Shown piece by piece: positions 1 to 11,944 of a stretch of 64,000 nucleotides of DNA. Both the position numbers and the translations under genes were made by a program. The DNA lies in the NCBI RefSeq assembly GCF_011397635.1, contig NC_064771.1:16431379-16495378 (forward strand), given 5' to 3'. How positions within the stretch are numbered: position 1 is the stretch's first letter; every line of letters begins with the position of its first letter. The notes below the pieces were generated by a model. That model was given only the letters and a program-made list of their open reading frames with translations. It had not been told where the DNA came from and searched no databases. The stretch comes from Epinephelus fuscoguttatus. Taxonomy: Eukaryota > Chordata > Actinopteri > Perciformes > Serranidae.

Positions 1-553
1 AAAAACATTGTGTGTTTATTCTGAATCAACAAAATTATTACCTCAGAATTAGTTTTCCCAGAAAGAAATCTGCTCTTGTTGTTCTGAATTTCCAAGATTA
101 TTATCTCAGAATTATGCGAAAAAATGTTAATGGAATGGATTTTTGTGTCTGTATTAACACATTAATAATCTTGGTAGTTTAGAAAGATCTGAATTAACAA
201 GATTGTTACCAAAGAAAAAAAGAGTAGGTTCTTTTCTCCATAAAAACAGTTCTCAGAATTCTGAGATAATAATTTTGTTAATTTAGAAAAATGAAGTGAA
301 TGCATTACGCTTTCGTGGACTGGTGCATCACAAGAGAGAGAAATACGTTTTAATGGGAATGTAAACACTAGCCCTTTAACTTTTTAGTTATATTCATAGA
401 CAGAGACTGAGCTGCAGGTTGTATCACTGTGTTTAGTGGTCCAAAGCTCTTATGTAGGAATGTCATTAATCTGCAGCCTTCAAGATGCATGACAGCTTTG
501 TTTATTTGGGTGAACTGTTCCTTTAACACACTGCTCCTGTCTACTTTACCCAG
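1..553. repeat. AT-rich palindromic repeat, with no gene seen before 554
   Basis: Positions 25-50 and 256-281 are inverted copies with 24 of 26 bases matching (core ATTCTGAGRTAATAATTTTG). Degenerate direct copies of the same unit start near 84 and 189. The arrangement suggests a small MITE or foldback element of about 260 bp. The rest of the stretch to 553 holds no convincing exon; it is probably intron or upstream sequence of the VWA gene. Confidence 0.45.
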
Positions 554-3500
554 CTCTTCTCCCACCACACATGAAACCTGCAGCAAACACCAAGTCCCCT
601 CCTTTCAGCCAGCCACTTCCTTCCTCCAGCACCAACAGTCAGAGTTTTACCTACGACGTCCCGGACAATGAGCCAGATTTAAATGCGCATCCCTGGGACC
701 CAAACTACTCGTACACTGCACCAGAAGGCACTGGGGGTGAGGTGAAGCTGCCAGCTGATACTAGCAGTGTGTCGGCCCAGACATCAAGTAAACAAAATTT
801 TTTTTTGGTCAATACAACATAATGTATTTTCCAGATTTGGTGCTGCTTTGTGCGAACAGATTTAAAGACCAGTCAGCTCATCCTAGTTTATTCTGCTCTT
901 AGCCCCACCTCTTCCTCCGAGACCTTCATTCATGAAGTCAATGCCAGAGTACCTGGTGCTGTTACCTGCGGGCCAGCTGTTGCCCTCATCGTCTCAGAAA
1001 TCAAAATCACAGTGTGTCCCAACACCTACGCATAAAGGTAAATGTCTCCTTCAGGTTGTCAAAAGAATAACACTCATTGTGAATGTTTTACTCCACCAAT
1101 GCCTTGAACTTAAAGGGACAGTTCACCCCAAAATCAAAAATACATATTTTTCATCTTATCTGTAGTGCTGTTTATCAGTCTAGATCTTTTTGGTGTGAGT
1201 TGCAGAGTGTTGGCTGTAGAGATGTCTGCCTTCTCTCCAATATAATGGGACTAGATGGCACTCAGCTTGTGGTGCTCAAAGTGCTAAAAAAAATTACATT
1301 TAAAAAATTTAAGGTCAATGTCTCTTTTCAGAAATCATGACCTGGTTACTCAAGATAATCCACAGATTTTGTTGTGAACAGTTTCATGTAGGAACTATTT
1401 TCTCTCCGCCAAAACTACAGCCACCAACCATATCACCAAGCCCTCAACAAGCATGCTTCTACTTAGTGCATGCCCTCAGGAACAATGTGTAGCCTTGCAG
1501 CCAATTTTTCCCAGTGGCCACTTGCAGTATAGTAGAGAAAAAATCCCATGTGACCCAGAGAATTTTCCCCATGGGCCACCATGATAAAAGAGACATCAAC
1601 TGGACACCTTGAACTGCAAACAAATGCCAGTTATGACTCTTTCTATATGATTTTTTTTTTATCCATGGAGTTTATATATTTGTAAGCTTTCCTAGAGCCA
1701 AAAAAAGGCTTTTTAACTTTATGTAAACGCATCTGTTCCTGCTCCATGCATGAGTGCCTGAAGTTCATTTTTTGTTCCTAAGTGCTGACCCTTTTCTTCA
1801 AGAGTACCTGCGTTTTTTCTTGAGTATCATGTGATTAAGACGGTCCTCGAGCACACTACTATCTGATTCTTCAAAACCAAGAAAAGCGTTTTAAAACTCT
1901 GTGACGTCATCACAATGTATAGTCTATAAGCTGAGCACGGACTTGCGGGAGAGGCATTACTACACAAGTAAATCCAGAAGCTAAAAACTTTATTTGGCGT
2001 ATGTGCCAGGCAAGCAACTCCACTGGAATGAATAGACTCCATCATGGCAACTGGTCCAGTCATGGGGTCCAGATTTTTCCTTAGTCATTAGTTTGAGATC
2101 CCATATTCAGCATCATAATTGCATTTGGGCATTTTGCTGAGCTAGTTTGCCGTCACTGTTAAATATCTGCACTTTAAAATAAAGCGTATTTGCGAGTCAC
2201 TTGCCAATGTTAATGTCTTGCTCTGTCACGAGCCTTTCTTCTGTAAGTAGATGCACGCTTCCATCTGTGCAGTGATACAGTTGGCAGGTGTAGTTCAGAA
2301 AGAAAATAGTTCCTACATGGAAGTGCTCACAACAAATTCTGTGGATTATCTTGAGTAACCAGGTCATAGTCTCCCAAAAGAGACATTGCTGTTGAGTTTT
2401 TCAAATGTATTTATCTGGCGCTTTGAGCACCACAAGCCGAGTGCCATCCAGTTCCATTATATTAAGAGAAGGCAGACATCTCTACGGCTGATGTCTCCAT
2501 CACACAAATGGCACTGCAGGTAAGAGGAAAAATATGCATTTCTTCATTTCATTTGGACTGTCACTTTATCTTTAACAACTAAACTCCATCTTAAATGCCA
2601 CATTAAATAGATAGGTCTTTAATTTCCTTATAAAAATGTTTATTTTTTAACGATCTCGTTCCAAACTCATGATCAGTAGATAAGGGGCCTCTGCCGGGGA
2701 ATCCTAATGTGCTCCTTGTCAGTTTAGGAAAATTACTCTCAGAGGAAAGAGGTCAGTAAACTTTTATCATCACCATAAAATCTTCATTATCGCCCATCTA
2801 CTTTGATTCTCAGTCTTATTGGCTTATGACTGTAATGATGTTTGCATATTTCCAGTGGAGACCATCCAAGGAGAACCCACCTCCTGCTCCCAGTGCGGCT
2901 CTGTGCTGGACACCTGCTACGACAATGTGGTAATTACGTGCTGTATCTTTAATTCCATCTTCATCCTGAAACTGATAAGTGGCAACATGATTAAGAGGCA
3001 TTGATCTTGAATGTGGATAATAACTGTAAATCTCCTTGTAATCATTACTGTGAAATACAGAGCATGACAAGTATTATTGATCATAACATAATGAAACAAT
3101 GGATACTCAGTAATGTTGGTAGTGTTTCTCAATGAAACTAACATTCTCTCCCTATGTTGAACTACAGGTTAATGAGTGTTACTTCTGTCAGCCCTGGGAG
3201 CAAACCAGCACACCCAGAATACCTCCGTGTCCTCTAAGTGGTCACCAGGATGGCCTCTTTTTGCTCTGTCCCAGTGAAAAGACCCTGTGCGCGACTGACA
3301 CTCTGCTGCTCTTCTGTATCGACATCTCAGGCTCAATGAGCATCACCTCTCAGGTAAAACCACACGACCTGACACTGATCTGTTTACTGTTAAAGCCGTC
3401 TGTGACAGCTGGTGTTTCAAAGGATCAATCTCTGTTGTTTTAAGGTGTCGGAGGGAGAGCATGTCTTCCACAGATCCCGTCTCCAGGTGAGGTCTCTTGT

Positions 3501-6500
3501 GTAAGCCTGAAAACAAACACTGTGTGAGTCTTAACATACTGTAGGTAGAGTCCATTAAATTCTACACAACACCATGTGTACATGCACAACACAGAGTACT
3601 ATAACAGTAGCAGCTGTCCAAAGATGGTTTAAGATGCAGTTGTTGATAAGAAGTCATTGTCTTCAAAATAAGTTTGTCCAGGAAGCGGTGTTGCAGTGTG
3701 TTTGGACACTAAGTCAGCAAAATCCTGACATACGAGTGGGACTCATCACCTTCAACAGTCAGGTACGTACATGATCATCATAGACTTGATCCTCCTCTTT
3801 TTTTGTTATCTATGTCTGTTACTTAGGTTTGTGTCTGACATAAATGTGATTCGTTTTTCATTATTTTCCCGTATAGAAATGCAAGTGAGTGCAAATGCAA
3901 GTTGTTACTGTTGCCTTTTCATAAAGGAATACTTCACCTGCAAAATGACCAACTGTCTAACCATTACTCACCCTGTGTAATGTTGAATTCATGAAGGAAA
4001 CTTTGTCTTCCTTGCATATCTGTACGGTGAACGGAGAATCCAAAAAGAGAAAATTTATTTAACGACAGCAAAACTATATCATACAAAATGTTACAAATGT
4101 TTTTAAGCAAAAATGCATGTTTGGAAAGTATTGATCATATTACTGCATAAATGAGACTTGGATTATACTGAGTGAGTTGTGCAGAGTTTGTGAACAGATA
4201 TTTTGATAGCAACCCTTTTCAATTCAATTTGTGAGGAAGGCTCTTTTTTTATTTGTTATTTACTGTAGAGGCATGCGAAAATACACATTTTTCTTCACAT
4301 GTTGAAGGTAAAAAGTGGTGAGCAACTAACGCACAAATGGTCATAATGCAGGTGAAGTATTCCTTTAACCCTTGATGTTTGTGTTGCCAGGTGACAGTAC
4401 ATGGAAATGAGAATTTCACGTCACATTCCCTGTGCGGTCCTGAGTTGTCTGACAGCGACTTTCTGAAAGAGGCTGCAATTAGTTTCCCCATTCCACCTCC
4501 ACTCTCACAGACTAAGGACTACCTACAGAGACAAGTCATGGGGTAAGACAATCAGTTGTTTTGTCTTTTATTGCATAATAGAAACACTATCCTCAGACTA
4601 GAAAAGTGCACTCAGTAGAGCGCAGACCTCCGCCAGGTGACAGCTATTCACAGTTAGAGAATGCACGTGGCATTGCTGGGCCCGGGAGAATTGTCCCTCT
4701 AATCTCCCTTACAGTCACGATGGCGGCAAAGTTAAGGGGTGCCTTATGGTGCCTGACCTTAGTTGATCCTAACATGCCTGGTATGGAATTAATCTGCAGA
4801 TGCTCCAGTACGAAATGAAACCAAACTTTTCTATCGGTGTTTAGCCAAGACAATTTTCGCAAATTCCTTTCGCTCTCCGCTTTTGCTACATGATTTTGTT
4901 GCAGACCTGTGGCCCGTACGGTCCGGTTTAGAGGAGTGAGGAGTCAGCAGTGAATGATGGTATAAAACAGTCAATAAAACAGGTTTTCAACAATTGTGAA
5001 TCACCACAACCACGAGAGGTCCTTTAGCATACAATTGTAAATGTGCACTCAAAATATTAGGCTGATTGATCCAGTAGTTTGCGAGATTAGCTGCTACAGA
5101 CAGATACTCATACTTACACATGCATACACACATGATACACAGGGATAATAACATGTTGATTTGATTTGATTTTTGATTTTGATTTTCCTTTTGTTGAAAG
5201 ATTATCTGAAGGTGGGACCACAGCTCTTGGTCCAGCTGCTCTCCTCACAATTGCAATAGCCTCCAGACAGCCAGGGGCCAAGGTAGGTTTGGTCATATTT
5301 ACAACATCACACCAGTGTATGTTTCTAGTCCATAGATGATATAAAAGGAAACAGGTATACCACACTGTGATGGTCACCTGTACTCATTTTATTTGAATAG
5401 ATTTGTTTCTTGACCATTTTTAATTTGTCTGTTCTCTAAAAACAACACAATCCTGACCTGCTATCCCCGCTGATCTTGAAGGTGATTATCTGTACAGATG
5501 GGAAAGCCAACACAGAACTGGGGAATCTGGAGGTAGAGGATAATGATGCTCGCACCCTTCTCTCATCTACCATCTTCTACCAGGAGCTGGGGGACTATGC
5601 TGCTAAACAGGGGTTGGTACACATCTCCTCATCAATGTCGAGAATAGAACAAGCGTTAAAATCAATATCATACTGCTGAGATGACAGTTAACACGCATTT
5701 TCACATGAATCACTGCTGCTCCACCAACAAAAATAACTATAAGACTGTAACCAGTGATTATATTAGTACTAATGAGGGCCTATAAAGGCTTATTATGGCT
5801 CAAGTGCTCTGGTGCTGTGCTGTAATGAAGTTCATACTTCTTTCATTAGTGTGACAGTGTCTGTGCTGGCCATAGAGGGAACAGACTGCAGGCTGGATGA
5901 GCTGGGAAGACTCGCTGATCGCACTGGAGGGAAAGTAAGATTTGTTGTATTGTGTATCAACATTTGGCAGATTTTTATACGGAGTGCCAGTATTTTTATT
6001 ATGTATATCACTCATCAGATGTTCTTATCTGTGTGTTTCGTCCCCTAGGTGGTGATAGCAAGCCCCAGTAGGTTGCACCAAGAGTTTGAGCAGATCATCG
6101 AGAACAGGACCATCGCTACACACTGCACTGTCACATTACTGCTGCCCAACTCACTGTACGTTCTGCACTATGCATACCTTTATTACTAATATTTCTAAAT
6201 TCTTTATCAAGTAGTCTAGTCGGCACATGAATGCACTTAAAATTACTTAAGTAATAACCACTGACTGATGTTGGTCCAGGCGTATGAGAGGAGAGAAGGA
6301 GGCAGGACACATAGGAACCAGAGAGTTGGGGAATGTGGACCCAGCTACAGAGATTACCTTCCAGTTTGGAGCCAATGAACAGGCCGCAGAAGGTGAGAAG
6401 AAACTGGTACAGTATGTCACCACTGACAGGCTGGGTAGTTTGGCATGCATGACAGTGTCTCACTGCAGACTATAAATCTGCATCCATGTCTTGCCACCAC

Positions 6501-8472
6501 ACATAGCTGCAGCCCAATGCTTTCATCCTGAAACTTCCCTGAATGGGCCTCAGGAAGTTCCTTAAAATGGAAATAGAGAAGTTTTTTGATGGTGATGTAA
6601 AGATTGATTGCACAATATAATGGCTATAGAATAACGACACCGTCTGTGTTTAGACAGGGTCCTTGTAAGCCTCGTTTTTGCTTTGCTATCCTGTCTTCTA
6701 CCTAGTATGATCTCCTGGGGCAATGTAAGCTGGATTTACAACGCAAAGGAAGTTCGTAAACCATTGCACAAAAATAAACATTATGCACATAATGGACGTA
6801 GACACGGTGATGCCACCCATTCATTTTGAAGCTTTGGGTTTGGCATTTTGGCCATTGCTATTTTAGTTTTTTAGAGCCAGAGGTGATCATATTTGGATGA
6901 GACAGCTCTCACTCAAAGCAGCCACTCCCTAAATAATTCCTAAATTTAAGCCTCAATAAAATCTAAATGTTGAATTTTATAAAAATTCACCTCCTGTACA
7001 GTTGTCATGAACGGGGAAATTAGCTATAGAGACCAAAACCGTTTCTTGTACCAGGCTATAAACATGTTTATTTCTGCTGTGAAGTTGGGCATTTTTACAT
7101 GGGTGTCTATGGGATTGAGTTGCATTTAGGGCCAGCCTCAAGTGGCCATTCAAGGAACTGCAGTTTTTGAGCCTTTCGTAATGACTTTATTTTTCAGCCC
7201 AGAGGTTGCCGCTTGTGTGCAACCAAAACAGGAAGAGGACAACGCTTTTGTTTTCCCCAGTAGCTGTCAGTAGCTATCCCCATTTACCAGAGTATTAATG
7301 TAACTTATGTGCCATTACTATGCCCAGTAGCAGACAACCAAAGACAACCAAAGCACCTTTGAAAACTGTGTCAGTAGCTAGACTAGGCTGTGCCCTCTAG
7401 AAGCAAGTCTTTGTAATAGATAGTTGGTCATCTGAAAATCATCACTATATGATGAAGTCATAACTTCGGTGATCCCCTGACTTCTCCTTTGTTGCCATCA
7501 TTGGGTCCAAATATTAATTTGTCCAATATTTTGGTTTGACCATCGACCTTCCCTGTTCTTTGCATTTAGTGTCAATTAGCAACTGTTGGCATGCTAACAG
7601 GCTAAGCTAAGATGGTAAATCCTGGAAAGTAAACATCAGCATGTTAGCATAGTTAATATGAGTATGTTCGCATGCTGATGTTAGCATCAGCTAAGTGGTG
7701 CTAAAGGCAGAGCTGACTCCTCATACAGGCCAGACAGGGTTCCCCAATTTAATATCCTCTTGCTATGACACATTAATGAGACCTTGTAAAGGATTTTATG
7801 TTCTCAGCAATGTTTATTTCCCGGGGTCAATCTGTTGAAGTCACCCACCTACTTCACCTATCATAGCCTACTGATGTTATGCTCCTTCTTTTTGTACAAT
7901 TCAAACTGCAGTGTAAAACACCCACCTCCCTTTGTTTGTTTGCAATTTGAACTGCGAAGGTAGCCCTTACCAGTCTCTTACAATGTTAGTTCATGTCAAG
8001 AACGTTGGATCATGAGAACACAGTACACTGGGAGCAGTTTGACACATTCAGCCACTGCACCACTTATACCGGTATTTGCTAATTTTAGTTGTACATCTAC
8101 ATCTGTAAACCAAACCAGGCAGTGACACCATATGGTCACAAAGCAACATACACTGTCTCTGTGCTCCAAAAACACTTATGTAGATTGTTGTTTTTTTTAA
8201 AAAAAAAAAAAAAAAAAACCCTGAAAACTTCGATTTATAATTGTGTCCTTTTTGTGTTTGTCTTCAGCGTCAGTGCCTGCCCCTGGTAGCCATGTGTCCA
8301 TCCAGCTGCAGATCAGGTACAAACACAGGAAGGGACAGACAATGCTCAGAGTGATCACCGCGGAGAGAGATGTTACTGATGACAGGTGATAATAATGTTT
8401 CCATAATTACAGTATTTTTTTTCTCTCTTTTGTGTTTTGAGATTACTCTCCCTCTCCTTCTCTCTCTCTCTG

Positions 8473-8522
<50 letters not shown>

Positions 8523-11184
8523 GCCACTGAGCTGTTTGCATGCTTATTTCCTTCTTGTAAGCTTAAACAAGTCATTATCTTCTGACGTCTTTAATCAACG
8601 AGGCGTTCTCACCCTGAGGACAACAATTGATTAGATGTATTATTTTATACCAATCTTAGTGAGCCTTTAGGCACAGCAGTTTTGAAAATCCAAGGAGACT
8701 GGCTGTTGCTGAGATACAGGAGCCTTCACATCATGTGGAAATGATTGCACCATGTAAAGCATTTCTCACCCATTCTAACATTTAGTCACACAGTAAATGA
8801 ACCTCTCAACTCAGTCCGCCTGCTTCATATACTGAATGAAGGTCACGCAATTCATCGTCTGAGCCGCTACAAAGTGGCTCCTGTGTGTGTTTGTAATATA
8901 ATCCAATCACAATCCACAGTAATATAATGGCAAGGCTGAAGCTGTAAATGTTGAGAAGCACTCTCATGATAAAAGTGTGGCCCTCCTCCTCAGCTTGGCG
9001 GCCCTGTCCTCCCTCTCTCTGGCCATCATTCAGCTCAACTCGTCACAGGCCAGTGCCGCTCTGGCTGTCAGAGGCCGCTTCGTCGACGCCAGGAGGGAAG
9101 GAGAGCTGCAGAGGAAGCTGATCGAGAGAGCGATGTGAGTAACAGGAGTCATGGAGGAAACTCTGACTGACATTAGTGTGTGGGCAATATGTAGAATGAG
9201 AGCTACTTAATGCTGATGTCTGACAAATGGATTTAATGAGGCCGCCCTCATAGTCTATATCCTCAACACGTGGAAAAAAGACAAAAGACAGGGAAAATGA
9301 CGTCCAGTAATTGTGCAGGTGAAATTAAAAACCAGTTTAGGAACATTTTTGCATGAAATGTTATGAAACAAAAATGTGAGTTAAGATGCCAAACTGTATT
9401 GCAGAAACAGAAAAAAGAGGATGCAAAGGTTAAAAGCGAGTTAAAGGAAAATGAAAATCAGATGGCTCTTGACATTAAAGGAGCTGTATGTGACATTCAG
9501 AGCATATGATTCAGAGTCTGGGGCAGGATAGTCTCCACATGGTTGTCAATAACCGAGTTTTTACCAAACACTTTGGGAATAGTATCCCTGAACCAGTACG
9601 TAAGCCGTACAGACATGTACATAACCCCTAGATCTGTTTAGTGTTTATACTGCAGACAGTAGCCTACTCTTACATGTAGTTGGGTTGTCACCACGTCACT
9701 GCTGCTATTAGCTCTCGCCTCTTCACCAGGGATGCAGAGGAACATCTTTACCTTGCTGATTGTCAACGGAACGATGTTGAATGCCAACAGTTTAAAAAAA
9801 AAATGAACAGACTGGAGTGTTTACTGTTTCTGTCACAGTTGCTGGGATCTATAAAAATAGCAGTGTGTTGAGTTCTTGTTGAGCGAGAGAGACGATTCTT
9901 TATCGACCAATCAATGGACTACGATGTTTCTACCTCCACCTTTTAGTATCGGATCAGTATGTGACCAAAAAACGGGACAAAATGGAACAGTTCTATCGGC
10001 ACCATCCACAACTTTGATGATGGATACGCAGAAATAACTGCTCTCATGTGTCACAAATTAAACTGAACCAGAGGAAAAAAGGGCAACTTAGAGGTTGCCA
10101 AGCTGGCAGGTAGCAGCTAATGTTGCTTACAACAGTCTCGTCCCCTCTACTGAGGGGGACAGGAAGGTTGGCACTATGCTTCCACGTCAATGCCGTCCCA
10201 ATATCATTAGTAACCACTGTATGAGCACATTGCAGAGTAGCGGCAGTGAGCTAGCCATTGAGATACACAGAGACTCATATGCACTAATATACACATGCCG
10301 GTGGACCTCTTATCACAACAACAAACAGAGGAGCTTGGATTACAACACACACAGAGGCAGCGTGACTTCATTCTCTGCTCAGGATGTTATTACTCCATTA
10401 TATCTTTACATAGCAAATAGTGGTGTACTGCTATATTAACGGTCTGCAAGTTCCATACAGCTCCTTTAAGTCAGTCAAATACAAATAATCTGATGAACTG
10501 ATGCTTTTATTGTTTATCTCAAACTGGTGAACTTTTTTTTAATTCAAAAGTTCATGAGTAAACAAATCCAAGGCTTTTTTTCAGACATAATTTTATGGTT
10601 CATTCAAAATTATCATTTCAAGTTAAGCTTGTTTACCACGCTTCTATTTTTTTGCTTTATTCTTTGTGATCAACTTGATGTCATCAGTAAAATGACAGTA
10701 TGTGTCTGAATGCTGTAGATGTAGAATATTTCTTGGCAGATACTGTAATGAACAAAGTGAGTCTGTCTGTGTTTGCAGAGAGCATAATAGCAGTGCAGAG
10801 GACCATCAGACATACCAAGAATGGGTTAAAACAATGGAGCCCATATACAACAACATACATAACTTCACAAGGGTGAGTATTAGCATCTTTTTAAATCAGG
10901 TTCAGTGTCACACGTTGGTTAAAATGACTGTAACGAACTCTTTGTTCTTTGCAGAGACAATCTGTGGTTTCAGACTCGCAGGTAATTGACGTCATGTCCT
11001 TATAAATTACTAAAATACTGCTTGGTACAAGAATACGCTGCCTGTTTTGCTTAACTTTTTATGGTAATCCTTCCTTTTATTCACCTCCCACCAGTCTCTA
11101 ACAGACGCTGGTGCAGCGCTGCTTTACACCATGAAGCACAGCAACAGGAAGTCCATCTCAGTGAAGAATAAACATAAACTCTAG
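554..11184 (+). CDS. VWA-domain protein, circularly permutated Ras protein 1-like (5' partial)
   Basis: Seventeen in-phase coding exons: 554-787 (or from the ATG at 571), 903-1037, 2856-2929, 3168-3353, 3445-3486, 3673-3762, 4391-4542, 5201-5282, 5482-5612, 5850-5934, 6049-6155, 6280-6392, 8268-8385, 8994-9134, 10779-10872, 10955-10981, 11095-11184 (TAG). About 627 residues are visible. Order: a Pro/Ser-rich stretch with PPLPPRP; a Cys cluster (CSQCG...C...CYFC) that looks like a zinc site; then a VWA domain with a complete MIDAS (CIDISGSMS, GGTTAL, CTDGKAN); then a helical tail rich in charged residues. The incoming phase at 554 and the acceptor-like 'acccag' suggest more exons upstream. From memory, teleost models of this type are named after Dictyostelium CpRas1, which joins a permuted Ras GTPase to a VWA domain; the GTPase part would lie left of the window and is not seen. 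Sec23/24-like proteins are an alternative. The function is unknown. Confidence 0.72.
1110..2575. mobile_element. Non-autonomous TTAA-flanked DNA transposon with long terminal inverted repeats
   Basis: The element starts TTAAAGGGACAG at 1110 and ends in TTAA at 2572-2575. Arms of roughly 340-390 bp (1110 to about 1490, and about 2230 to 2575) are inverted copies. They share blocks such as GTAGAGATGTCTGCCTTCTC and GACCTGGTTACTCAAGATAA. No transposase frame is seen in the core. It fills most of the second visible intron of the VWA gene. A TTAA target is typical of piggyBac and Kolobok elements; the family is inferred. Arm divergence looks appreciable, so it is not very recent. Confidence 0.75.
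3921..4368. mobile_element. Short TTAA-type MITE in an intron of the VWA gene
   Basis: The ends are inverted copies (AAAGGAATACTTCACCTGCA at the left, its complement at the right), and similarity continues about 85 bp inward on both sides. The right end carries TTAA at 4365-4368; the left end reads ATAA, one base off. There is no coding capacity. It ends only 22 bp before the exon at 4391, so it sits in the splice-acceptor region. Confidence 0.65.
4600..5135. repeat. Probable dispersed fish repeat (RTE/SINE-like)
   Basis: The stretch begins with a phrase common in fish dispersed repeats ('agagcgcagacctccgccag') and ends with 'gatccagtagtttgcgagat' followed by a microsatellite-like tail. No frame or terminal repeat supports a precise family. 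The assignment rests on recollection of similar sequences. Confidence 0.3.
6393..8267. other. Long intron of the VWA gene with short repeats
   Basis: This 1.9 kb intron holds no exon-like frame. Around 7585-7700 it has several near-copies of 'catgctaac/gttagcatg', a motif dispersed in percomorph genomes. An A-rich run lies at about 8198-8218. Nothing else was recognised. Confidence 0.5.
8449..8518. repeat. Compound (TC)n(AC)n microsatellite
   Basis: An interrupted CT tract passes directly into about 15 AC units, within an intron of the VWA gene. The frames running through it are repeat artefacts. Confidence 0.9.
9475..10469. mobile_element. TTAA-flanked non-autonomous DNA transposon, about 1 kb
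   Basis: The left end TTAAAGGAGCTGTATG and the right end CATACAGCTCCTTTAA are perfect 16-base inverted repeats that include TTAA. The interior has only short frames with no transposase resemblance. It lies in the VWA-gene intron between the exons ending at 9134 and starting at 10779. The family (piggyBac- or Kolobok-like) is inferred from the TTAA ends. Confidence 0.7.
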
Positions 11185-11279
11185 CCAACTGTCTGCCTCC
11201 ACCTTTTATCTTGTTGGAAGCAACTCAAGTCATGAATGACACGGATAAATACCGCTGTTTGACTTTGATTATCAGGCTG

Positions 11280-11285
11280 AATAAA
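11280..11285 (+). terminator. Poly(A) signal of the VWA/CPRas1-like gene
   Basis: AATAAA lies 96 bp after the stop codon, the first canonical signal downstream, giving a short 3'UTR. It is predicted from sequence only. Confidence 0.5.
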
Positions 11286-11944
11286 TATCCCTCACGTATT
11301 TCACAGTGTAAATAATGTATTGCAGTGTATCAACATGAAACACGGTCACTTGTATCATAAAGAAACTCATTTCTCAGACCTCAAATGATTCCTGTCAGTG
11401 TTGTATGTCAAAACTGCTGAGACAGTACACAGAGTACATTTGAAACTGTTTGGGTTTTTCACTAACCAAAACACACATGAAAAACCTGACTCAGAGCCAA
11501 CACCTAGATCCTTTAGTGTCATCAAAACACACTTCACTACATACTGTATGTTAACCTCCAGCGGAGTTCATACAGTTCTGATAATTATGTAATTGCATTC
11601 ATTTCTTTGTACCTTACTTGGCCACGCAACAGAGAATTTAATCAAACAACAGCAGCAAAGCATTATGGTGTACTTTATTTTAAAAAACATACAATATATA
11701 TTGTGGTTCAGACATAGCCATAGATTTCAGGGGCAACGCGGCCCCTTACACCCCACCCCTAAAAATATGATTAAGATTACTTTTATTTTGACAAACTTAA
11801 AGACATTTCCACTTTAACGTGATGTGGAAAAGGCATACATTTGTGCAAAAAAAATCACCGTGAGGCAGGAAATTTGTGACTGACATCAAAATTTCCTGAC
11901 GGCGGACCCTGAAGTATAGCTCTACAAAGAAAACTGGATACAAC
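11286..11944. other. Intergenic stretch, nothing recognised
   Basis: This follows the poly(A) signal of the VWA gene. Only short frames are present. The final 25 bases before the MITE at 11953 may belong to the coding-like relic described at 11920-12660. Confidence 0.4.

Noticed and set aside
4600-5135. A tRNA-derived SINE with an internal promoter
   Set aside because: I could not find convincing A and B boxes, so it is reported only as a probable dispersed repeat.
3168-6392. A Sec23/Sec24 COPII component or an integrin/collagen VWA
   Set aside because: The complete MIDAS argues against Sec23/24. The absence of a signal peptide or repeated VWA domains in the visible part argues against matrix proteins; it is kept only as an alternative.
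8270-8634. Frames of 65-101 codons with long Ser/Leu, His/Thr or Cys/Val runs
   Set aside because: They are translations of the (TC)n(AC)n microsatellite.
10095-10439. A 114-codon frame
   Set aside because: It lies inside the TTAA-ended element at 9475-10469 and shows no transposase or other protein features.
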